A stretch of 64,000 nucleotides of DNA, from NCBI GenBank assembly GCA_027574665.1, contig CM050651.1, positions 1,489,501 to 1,553,500 of the forward strand, given 5' to 3'. The DNA comes from Rhynochetos jubatus. Lineage: Eukaryota; Chordata; Aves; Eurypygiformes; Rhynochetidae. The notes under the pieces were generated by a model. It saw only the letters and a program-made list of their open reading frames with translations. It made no database searches and was not told the origin of the DNA. The position numbers and the translations under genes are program-made. This document shows positions 13,401 through 25,400 of the stretch, in pieces. Each line of letters starts with the position of its first letter. Position 1 is the stretch's first letter.

Positions 13401-16400
13401 CTTCAGTGGGTTTGGGCATATCCTATAAGAGAAACATTTCACACACTTAATAGATTCTTGTTTTTGTAATAGGTCTTGCCATTCAGCAGTCTCAAATCCT
13501 CACTTGCTCCTGTATTCTCCTTCAAGGTCTTGCTACAGATAGATCCAACTTGACCCAAGACCTCTTCTTCAAAGTTTTCTTAACTCTCAAATAGCAGGAA
13601 TAAGGGGGTGGTGGTCACCTTTGACCTGCATATTCACAAAATTCTTTCTGCCAAGAATCACCTCTCAAGTTTCAAGCTTTAATAGACCCCTAAAGCATCC
13701 TCTGTTCTGCTAGAAATACATTCCTGCTCCGTCAAATCAAAATGTAAGGATGAAAGAATAAAGTCCAGAATACTTGGAATTAAACTGACAGGGTTTTTTT
13801 AAGCACTAAAAACATTTCACTGCAATAACTATTGACATAAAAAAAAAACAAACCCCAAGCAGTAATGCCCAAACAGGTTTGTTTGTTAGTTTCGTTCTGT
13901 ATGCTTTTAGACTTTGCTTGGTTGGGGGGGGGGGGGGGGGGGGGGGGGAGGGGCAGCTGGGTGTGTTGGGGTTTTTTGGTTGGGGTTTTTTGTTTTTTTG
14001 TTTTTTTAATTTCAGTGCATTATTTATGTAAAAAAGCTGAAATTTGCTGTGAAACAGCACAGGCCAGCATCCTTCACCAACAGAGGCACGAGATACTGAC
14101 TGTGGTATTAAGATGTAGTACTTAATAATGGTGCTTTGGAGCCAGCCAAAGATTAACATCATGCCAAGTACTCCTCAGAACCTACTTTCCTCCAACACTG
14201 TCAGTTCTCTGAACTTGTATTTGAAGAGTTTCAGTTGCTAGCTTGGGTTGAAATGAAATGCCTACAATAAGCATCAAAAGTATATTAATAGTTATGCAAA
14301 GTTTAAGAAATTAGATAGTCTATTTAACAAAGCATCTCATTTCAGGCTTCTCTTAAAACCTGCTATAATCATATCAGGACACTTCAGACAATTTTCCTAG
14401 CATATTCCAAACACAATGAGAATTCACATTAGACAATGTGGTTAGCTCTCTTTTCCTAGCTGAGTTCAAAATAGTTTAGATCTATGGGATTATAGCTTTC
14501 ATATTTGCAAAGACAAACACATTCCACCCTCTTAATATTCCTAATATACCTTAACAGCTTCCAGAATGGGTTCATAGAGCTCTGGAAATCCTGAATAATG
14601 ATACATCATACAGTGTATCAACTCAGTCAACTGCATCAAAAAGACTGTACTGGAAGGTAAGCCATCTCTTTTGAAGGAGTGAACCAAACTAACCACATGT
14701 GGGACAACCTGCATAGGAAAACAAAACCACAAATGTGTTAATTGCAGAACGAAGGGAAAAAAAAAAGGAAAATCCAAACAACTTTACTGTTTTACACATG
14801 CCCGGGGGACCTAGGAAGTGGTTGAGAAACAATGACTTGAGAATCATGCATTATTCTTTACTCATGACAATTCCTAAACAGTGCAATTAATGATTTAATG
14901 CTCTCTTAAACTCACAGAGTTTTGCAATTTTATTAACTTAAACGCACACTTAGACAGTCAAGTGTCCAAAGTACTCACCTTAAAGATATTAACAGCAAAC
15001 ATTTTGCTTTTGTGCCAACACTGACAGTGCAGTATCCTGGTCTAATTTTATGGATACAGTTTTTAAAAAAGAACCTCCATTTTCCTTAAACAGAACCCAA
15101 TGCTTGGGATCTGAAGTCAATGAATACATTCATGTTATCTCCGTTTACAGGACAGAAACTGGCTCACAGCTCCACCTAGTGAGGGAGTGATGCTCAATAA
15201 ACCCAGACAATAATTTACTAGCAGCTAACAAAAGCTTAGCACAGATATGGTAATCTATTTGAGGATTAGTTCAGATTCATTACTATTCTAAATTTGGTAT
15301 AAATCAAAAGTGTTTACTCCACCTCCTTCCCCTTCTTCAGCACAGCTCTGTGTTTTTAAATGCATGAGATATATATTTTAGTCCTAAAACATCAAGTAAA
15401 AAGTTATTTCAATGCAGTCCCAAAGAATGTGGACTTATCACTGTGAATTAAAATATTTTAGACACTTCTGTCAGTTTCCAAAGTGGATTAACTGTGAAAG
15501 TACTGGATAGAATAATTCCTCACCCCAGATTAGCTTACAAGTAGTTTGGTAGTACAGTCATGAAATACGAAAGAGAAATTATAAGAACATAATTGGTGTA
15601 CTTTCTGAAAATCATTACAAGAATTAATATACTTCCAAACACCAAAGTAAAAGGGGCCAAGTGCAAAATACTCATTTGCCACTTTCTCAAATATGGGTTG
15701 TTCTCTAAACTTAAGGAATATTTTTATATCTGAGAAACAAACCCTACTCTCTTGCTAAGCAAGATATCCACTGTATAAAACCAAAACCAACAAGATTAAG
15801 TATTCAACATACTACAGAGTCAATAGTAGGAATAACAATTAATTATTTCCCTCTTCCACTTGACAAATGCAGGTACAAAGCAGTGAGAAAGTAACTATTA
15901 AGCTCCAAGAATGAGATTTGTATAAAGTAGATCTGAGATGCAGTAATTTCACAGAAACAAAGCACATGGCAAGAACAGAAAAAGTACAAGTTCCCAGCTC
16001 TCTCAAATTGAGAGCCAGATTCTTACTTAACAGCATGCTGCATAATACTGAAAGATTCATTTTTGAATACATACAGAAATATCACTTCTGTCTGGAGGCT
16101 GAATTAAGATTTTATACATCAGTAGATTTTAGAATTCCACAGTATACATCATGGTAAGTTCTACATCAGAAGTGCAAGACAGTAGGGTTTTTTCCCATTA
16201 AAAAACCAAGTCATTTATGTTAGTGATACTCAAGTGCAAGGAAGGGCAATGTTAACTCAGGTGCCTTGCAACAAATTAATTTATATTTATGAAATGTGTA
16301 TTTAACCATTTTACATTCAGACAATTTATTCTGAAAAAGGTAGAAAAGTCATTTAAGTGCAGGAAAATATTATAGGATACTAAATGACAGCAGTAGGTTA

Positions 16401-19400
16401 AAAAAATTATAGTGAAGAAGTTTGTTTAAAATGGAGGGAAAATGGTCACAAAGTCCTAAAGACAGATGTTTATGCAGCACTGCATGCACCCTACAGTAGA
16501 AATTTTCCTTGTTAGAGCAAATACCTATTTCTGGAATAAGTCTTCCCATGTTTTACATTTTTCTCATATATGTTCTGTCTCAAGAACAAAGGAAAAAAGC
16601 AAGACAGTAAATATATTAAATATTTATGTTTTGAGCATATTCAAGGATACTTGGCACTTTCATTTGGGTCTCAAATTTCTATCCTCGGCCAAGATTAGGG
16701 CAGCAGAGGGAGGACAGAGAAACTTCAGGCTTCTAGCATTAAAAAATAGCGTAACTGGCATAAGGCAATTACTCTGACACTAATCAATGGGTTGTGATCC
16801 CTTCAGGCCTGAGAGCCTTGGGGAAAGCTTAGAAAAACACTATGCCAGGCTGTTACTATGGTTCAGTCTGAAGGACCCATATTTCACTTTAAGCTAAACA
16901 CTGAGTATGAGAACAGGGAAGGCACTAAACATCCTGCTGTACCATCAGTCACTGTCATACCCTAGTACCTACTGCTTGAACTGCGTTTTGAAGAGCAGCC
17001 ATTACAAATAGTATCCTTCAGTTTGCCCATACGTGCCCACAGACTGCACAGCTTTCATAAAGTGAAGTGCTTCTTGGTCTCAGGAACCTACCCAGGATGA
17101 CTAGGTTATAAATAACAGGTAACTGGTTATCTGGTTTTGCCAAAGAGTCACACCTCAAAGTCTACTTGCAGCCCAGCTTTATCAGTAGTCTTCACACTGC
17201 ATAAAACGTATTTCTAGAAGTATACGGTCAAAGATAGAACGCAGTACCCAGAGACTACTGCCAGAAATACGTACAGACCAACAACAGTATTTGTTTCCAG
17301 TTACAGATTAAGTGGTTGAACCTAGAAGTTAGGAAGCCTAGGGGTCTGTGAACCACAGAAATCTGATTCTGGAACCTTGAAACAAAGGAAATCCAAACCC
17401 TTCAATTCTGTTACTCTTAACACTGACTCTAGAAATCACATATGAATGACATTTCAAAGAAATTAAAACCATTTATTTAGTAACTTACCAAATGAAAAGC
17501 TTCTGGTGAATGCTGAAAACTAAGTAACATGTGGGAAAGGACAGCAAGGGCACCGGGCCTCACTAGAGGAAACCAAAGCCGATTAAAGACCTAAAAAAAA
17601 CCCCCACATTTATTTCAGTAAACCTAGAAAGTGAAAATTCAGTAAGAATGTACACATATCTCCTAATTCACCACCATTCAAAACAGACAGAATCATTACA
17701 TGCAACTGAAAGCTACAGATACTATTTTTCTGCAGAGATGATGTGAATGTATCTGTTGCAACAGAGAAGATGCTACACAACTGCACAGCTGTTACAAATT
17801 CCTTTCCCTCTCCTTCAGTTTTGAATGTTCCTTTCCAACATACCAATTCAATCTTAAGCAGAGTGACATCAATGAGGATGGTGAACTTCTGGACTGCAGC
17901 CAGCCCTTTCAGCAGTGCAATCACCCATGTTTCCACATGCTGAGCCAGAGGCCAGGACAACCAGTCAATCATTCTGAAAGATGAATAAAAAAAACCAACA
18001 CACAACAAAACAAATATGCCACTTATTTTAGCCTCAACTAAAAGACTGTGTATATTATCCAGAAAGTTACATATTATACAGAGACTCACAAGAAATAATG
18101 CAAGAATGTTACGCAAATAGTAAAATAATTTTGATTATATATGAAGTCATTCCACTCTGTAATTCATAATCAACTATTTAATACATTAAAAGTAAACACA
18201 CACTCCCGAAATACATGAGCATATAAAATTAAATATTATCTATATTATTATTGTTATTTAACAATATGAACCTTGGTTTTATAGACATTAAGCTAAGATT
18301 TTTATTTGGTGGCAAAAGCTTACTACTGAAGGTGAAAAAGTGCCTGTATGTGGGAAACTCCACTCTTACACCTTTTACCCCAAACTAGAACAAAACTGAC
18401 TATTAAGCTGAGGTTTGAAAAGGAAGCCCCTTCAACTCAGAACTACATTCCTGGAAGCCAACTCAAATAGTCTCCAATAAAAAGATAAAATTTATGGGGT
18501 CTACATGTACCCCAAAAGGAAGAATTTCACTACAGCTAAGGGAAAAGCAAAGGGACTTTATCTGTGCCTAGAAAATATAGTGGACTATCCGCAACAGAAA
18601 AGAGGGGTATTCTATACTTCTAAACTAATAGACAACTTACACTGATACTTAAGGTAGACAGGCAGATTAGTTGAAGAGATTCTAAGACACAGATGATATC
18701 GTAAGGCAGTACCAGCTAAAACATGAAATTTAGGCTTTGTTCTTCTGAGATTTTACTAGGCAATATTTTGCATTTTCTAAAACTGTCCTCAAGATCCCTT
18801 TCTTCAAACTTGTTGAAGCACCACTAATTAAGTGGAAAGAAACGTGGTCAGACATTGAAACAAATTATACATTAAGGCTGAGGCAACTCCATCCTTACAG
18901 AAAGCTCTTAACTCCACCGGAGAAGGTCCTGAACAGCAATGGCTGACTTTCAAGTTGGCCCTACTTTGCGCAGGATTGGACCAGATGACTTCCAAAGGCT
19001 CCACTCAATCTACATAACACTATGATTCTATTCATTAGTTCAATGAAAGCAGGAAGCTAGAAGTATATTTCTTTACCCCTTATCTGAAAAAGCTCCTTAT
19101 GAATACTAATTATTTTTAAGAGGCTAAATTCTAGCACAGAACTGAACAGGTTACAAGTAACCAGTCACTATCACTATAAATAGGCATAGTTAGTGATTAT
19201 CAATCTGCAGCAAAACTATCCACCACCTATGTTCCTCCTGGAGATTTAAAGAACTCCAACCAGACTGAAATCAGGGTTTCAGTCCTCAGACTCCAAGCTA
19301 AAAAGAAAACCACAGTCTTTAGCAACACCAGGCATGCATTCTGGGCATGTTTTATCATGAACAACCTAAAATTTATATTGAGTTTGTAATTTGGATCTGA

Positions 19401-22400
19401 AAAACATAGAGTACACACATTCTAAAGTTTGCATACCTTAGAATTATCTATTATCTGCACACATAACACTCAGTTTTCTCTAAAATAAGGAAACATTAGG
19501 ACTGCCTTTTGAACAATCAAGCACAGATCTTACTGTTTTTCTTCCATGTTACTACAAAACCCCCCCACGTTGCAAAAAAACATGGCAACATCATCATTGC
19601 TCTGAGTTTACACAAAGTTCTCACTTCCTCAAGATGTTAAATTCAAACATGTTCCCATATACTTTCTAAAACAAGGAATCGAAAAAGTACACTGAAACTG
19701 CTTTTCCCTGCAAAGAAATACCCTTAACCTTACAGCCCTAACATCTTCAAATTTCCACTCCAATTTGCAGGCTTGGTATTTTTCAGCAGTGGCACAAACA
19801 CACGCACAGTTAATTTAAGCCTAACAACAATATATTTGGTTTCCCTAATTAACTTTTTAGACAAGTAAGGAGCATTCTGTACAGCCCTGAATTAGAACCA
19901 ATGTACTAAAATACCTGATTACCATCTTTCTATCACACTGACTCACAAACTCCAAATGAAAAAGTGCTTCTGGGTGGGAGCTAGGGCCTCCTGTGCTCTG
20001 CTTATGTGATTAGCCATCCTGTGTCATCTCTAGTCAGTGTAATTAACTACTGAACTATTCAACATCATTACTAATAGGACAGTGGCTATCACTTCAGTAT
20101 GATTACCCTTGTAACGAAATGCCTTATTCTCTGTACAATTGATACAGATAGGATTCCCATCCTTAAAATCTGTGTCTGCTCTTAGAAGCAGAATCAATGC
20201 TCTTAAGAGAGGAAACAAAAGTAATCTTGCAGACATTCTCGAGACTGTCCTAAAAATCTGAGATCTGGTAGGTGAAAATTAGACGTTTTGGTTACTAAAT
20301 CCTCTCTGCATTGCATTTGTCTCCTGCTCTGTTGAAACACGACTGCATCTTTAATACTAAGGCAGATATTAATATGGGGCATGATGATCATGAATATAAA
20401 CAAAGACATTGGTTTTTGTGTTTTACCAGATTAAGAGAACCTTAGAGGCCTCAAGAGGACCTTCTGCCTCACATCACCCTAAAATGAGCAGGTCTGCTAT
20501 CCATATATGTGCCTAACAAATACATTATTTCTGATATCCCTGAATTGAAAAAAGTTTTGTGCAGCCTCAGACAGTAACTTCTTTCATGAAAATATCTTCT
20601 TAACCACATCAAACAAATAATCTGTCAGCTCATGTGCAAATCCCTCAGACTAAAAAAAACAAACCACAAACAAAACCCAACCCAAAACAACAAGAGACGA
20701 TCCTCATACTACCAGGCACACAATCCCCCTTCCCAAAAAAGTAACAACTTTTAACATCTTTTTATATTTTTACCAACAGGGCAAAGGACCTGGTCATGTT
20801 TGGAGTTTTGCCTGGCAAAACTTCCAGCTTCTGTTAACAAAGGTAACTGGGTTGAAGTGCAAACAAGCATTATACTTGTCAGAATACCAAGTAGAGGCCA
20901 TCAACTTCCCCTGAGGGAAACAGACCCTTAGTGTATTGGGTTTGCATGGCAAGGTTTTGGTAGTGTGTGTGTGGGAGGGGGCGTTACAGGGGTGGCTTCT
21001 GTGAAGAGCTGCTGGAAGCTTCTCCATGCCCAACAGAGCCAATGACTGCCAGCTCCAATACGGACCTGCCACTGGCCAAGCCCAGCAGGAACTGCAGTAG
21101 CATCTCTGGGATAACACGATTAAGAAGCAGGGTATGAGGGCGAGAAACAACAAAAGAGAGCATTTGCAGGGGATAGAGAACAAAACGCAAAAGCAACAAC
21201 TCTGCAGATCCCAAGGTCAGTGGATAATGAAGGGGTAGAGGTGGTCCAGGTGCTTGAGCAGAGATTACCCAGCACCCCACGGTGAAGACCATGGTGAGGC
21301 ATGCTGTGCCCCAGCAGCCATGGAGGGTCATGGGGGAGCAGAGATCCACCTGCAGCCCAGGGAGGACCCCACAACAGACCAGTGGGATGCCCAAAGGAGG
21401 CTGTGACCCTGTGGGAAGCCCATGCTGGAGCAGGCTCCTGGCAGGACCTGTGGATCTGTGGAAGGGACCCACGCTGGAACAGGCTGCTCCTGAAGGACTG
21501 CACCCCGTGGAAGGAGCCCACGCTGGAGCAGTTCATGGAGCACCGTCTCCTGTGGGAGCGACACCACGCTGGAGCAGGGGAAGAGTGTGAGGAGTCCTCC
21601 CTGTGAGGAGGAATGAGCAGCAGAAATGTGTGATGAACTGACCACACTCTCCTTGCACTGCTCAGGGAGGGGCAAGGAGGAGGTAGAGAAAACAGGAGTG
21701 AAGTTGAGCCTAGGAAGAAAGGAGGAGTAGGAGGAAGGTGTTTTAATACTTGGTTTTAGTTCTCATTATCCTACTCTAATTTGATTGGTACTAAATTAAA
21801 TTACTTTTTCCCATGTCAGATCTGGTTTGCCTGTGACAGTAATTGCTGAGTGATCTCCCTGACCTCATCTCAACCCATGATCTTTTAGTTACATTTTCTC
21901 TCCCCTGCCCGGCTGAGGTAGTGAGCAGCTTTGGTGGGGCACCTGGCATTCAGCCAGGGTCAACCCACCACAAGCAGTCATATATCGCAGAAGAGATTCA
22001 ACAATCTTCTGCTTTTCCTCACTGACACTTCAGGTAAGGTTTCATGAGGCAGCAGAGCCAATTAGTAACAGCTCAGCAATGCCAGAAAGCAAGCATCCTT
22101 TCTCATATAAACCTGTGTCTAACATAACTCCCCACTGAACAGATTCAATTTATCAACCTTCTAATAACAGATTATTCACTAATCTGTGATCAACTTTAGA
22201 CAGAACCTGCAGTGTCATGAAGTTATCTTTAGGAAGTGAGCAACACGGTCTCTAATTTGCAGTCACCAAAGCTCTGCTAACTCTTGTCAGGAGACCTTGT
22301 TGTGCCTGGAGTTCTGCATCTCCTGGGACTGATGCAAGCCTGATGACAACACTGTCATTTGGTGCTCCAGACATTCCAGCTGCATAATCCTCTTCACAAT

Positions 22401-25400
22401 TACTGCTCTAAGCCATATGAGAGTAATTACTGAAAAGGGTTGCCAGAGGTAGAAAAAGAAACTGGATATAGTGTTGACAGGAGAGTATCTACAAACAGAA
22501 GTAACAAGGGGTACCTAAAAAGTAAGTTCCATGGAACAGAACTAGAGGCTCTTAAAAATCCATCATTACTTCAAGGAATGAACAAGGTAAGTAAGATTGC
22601 ACTGCTCTTTCAAAAACAAGAGGGGAAAAACCCCCACCATGCAGCCAGTATTAAGAAAGGGCACTTAATTTTGATAATAACAGCTCCTATTATACCCAAA
22701 GCTCAGTACTGCTTTATATCTCTAAGCAGAGGCATGTGGAAAAGCCATTCTAAAGCTACAATTACACAATCACATTGTGTTGAAGCAGGTAATATAACAT
22801 ATATGCTAAAATTAAACTACCATGAAAATGAATCACCATCACATTACTCAAATTATTAGCATGCACAAATCCTTCTGAATTTCCCAGCTTTGAATTTTAG
22901 ACTGGGCATACAGCTTTGTTTGAATCTGAAGATTCTTTTAAAGTCCCTAAAAAAATGTTTTGCCCCAACTTACAATTCTTCTTCCACTTTTTCTCATTAA
23001 TTATATTTTCAAATGAAATACAGCTTCTCAATTTAATATATGGAATGTTTTAAGTGTCAAAAACCCTCAGTATTTCACCAAGATATGCAAGTGCTACAAT
23101 ACAAGGGGTAACGGGTTTAAATTGAAAGCAGGGAGATTTAGATGAGATATCAGGAAGAAATTCTTCATGGAGAGGGTGGTGAGGCACTGGAACAGGTTGC
23201 CCAGAGAAGCTGTGGATGCCCCATCCCTGGAAGCCTTCAAGGCCAGGCTAGATGAGGCTTTGAGCAACCTGGTCTAGTGGAGGGTGTCCCTGCCCATGGC
23301 AGGGGGGTTGGAACTAGATGATCTTTAAGGTCCCTTCCAACCCAAACCATCCTGTGATACATGAATGCATATTACACTACCTCAAATAAACGTGGTTAAA
23401 AAATAACATAGCAGACACTGAATTAGTTTAGTTGAAAGACTCTTTAAAAATATTTTTTAAACAATACAAATACCTAACTGCCTACTGTTTACCTGCTCTC
23501 ATTTTCTATCCTTCCATGCTCAGTAACAGCTTTTTTCACAGCCTTTAAAAAATATTTCCAAGAACTTCAAGGTCTTCCTTTTTCTCCCACTGTCATCTTT
23601 CTGCACAAGTATTATTCACATATCTGAAGATACTAACCAAGATTGCAATCTGAATCACAGTCTGTTAACAGTGCTACTAATCTCAATGTTTATTCATGTG
23701 TAGATTAGTGACAAGCAGCATGGTATGCAATTGTTTTTACATCATTCCTCTTCTTCCATTATTCAAAGAGCATCCCAAAAACCTCTGGAGGCTTGAGTGA
23801 AGATGAAAACAGAGGCTGTGCCCTGTGAATCCTACTAAAAAATCATCATGGTATCTAAGCAAAAAACCCTCTCAATACTAAAAGAGACACTCTGCTTCTC
23901 GGAAAAGCAGAAAGGTTGATCTTCTGAAAACAAAGCCTTGCTTCTCAGCTTAACTGTAAACCCTGTGAAGTTTCCTATTTATGCCATCTCCCATAGGGTG
24001 GGAGACAAACATGTCATCTAAATGGAACACAGCTGGCTTTCTCTTAGTTTCTATTTAACCTTCCTGTTCAGCCACACTAGCAAAGCATGAAAAAGAAGCC
24101 ACATTAGCAATGAAGGCAGAAACCTTAAACTGAAAACATGCCAGTAACATCCATAGCATCATAAATATACATTACCTTAACACGTTAAACAGCGTAATAC
24201 AGAATACCATTTTAAAGGGTTGTTAATGGGGTTTTTGGTTGGTTTTTAATGTAACCTAAGTGACAACTTAAAAAAAGGCAAGAGTTGTCCTCCCTTTACA
24301 GTGAACTACAGTACCTGCACAGAGCTTGAGTCATACTTGCATCTTTCACATTTGGATCTGTAGTAAGGCTCCTGATGAGTATTGTAATCATCTGTAATGG
24401 TATGTGCTGTACAAGGCTAGCCAGTGCAACAGAAGGCTCGAATGAAGTATCTGTGATAGTTGAACATGACACAATGTAAGAAACTAAGAAGAAAACCCCA
24501 CAGAAAAAATATGCATTATCTTCTTTCCTACAACTTCACCATAGTTGTTAAGTTTTGAGACAATGAGCCTATGCTACACCTAACATTCTATCATCACAAA
24601 CCAAAACAAAACTAAGAAGTTCCAATGGATTAAGGACTATATACACTGCTGAATTAAAAATTCCTTTTGTTCATCTAATACCCACGCAAGAAAGGGACAA
24701 TCTGACAATTTCCTCCTCCACCCTCAACAGAGTTGCTAAGTGGTGGGGTTTTTTTTTGTTTGTACCATACAATTGTTTATCATACTTGATGGCAACTCTA
24801 GGGATCCAACACAACTGTTATTTCCGGTCTCAACCACTGTCTGCTAACCACACCAGTTACGGAGAAAATAGAAGGTTATTATGTTAAGTTTCCCAGGTGT
24901 CTCAACAGCAAAGGCACTTTCTAATGTGAGCTAATACAGTAAATCATAGATTTCTGATGTCACAAAGGACCTATTTACAATCCCATCTACATTATGCCAA
25001 CAGTGAAACCTTCCTCCAATACTCAAGTTTTATAGGTTCTTTACATACACCCCGGTTTTACAAACTAAACAGTTCCAAGACCTAAGGTAACCCTCTGAAG
25101 GGAGCAAGAGTAGCTGTTGATACTGGGAGTTTTTTATTTCTTACGGGAACACCCAAAACTGATTTTTTTCCACAACTCCTACAGAGCAAGCCCTAAACAT
25201 ATCATCATTCCCCCTCTACCTTTCCTCGGTCTATGTGTGTGAAATAAAAAGAATGGCTCTGCTCTCGACGGCCAGAAAGTTGCATTTCAGTACCTGGTCG
25301 AGCAAGCAACAGTTCCAAGGCAGTAACTGCAAACCTAACGATGCTCGCCGCAGGTGCTTTCCTCTCCGCTGGCAGACCTGCCGTCCGTCTCAAGCGCCCA

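Noticed and set aside
13865-14162. Frames with poly-Gly or poly-Pro runs
   Set aside because: Produced by the 25-base G homopolymer and adjacent T tracts in an intron.
20984-21675. Several overlapping frames of 100-175 codons
   Set aside because: Shadows of the GC-rich modular solo LTR; repetitive low-complexity translation without a domain.
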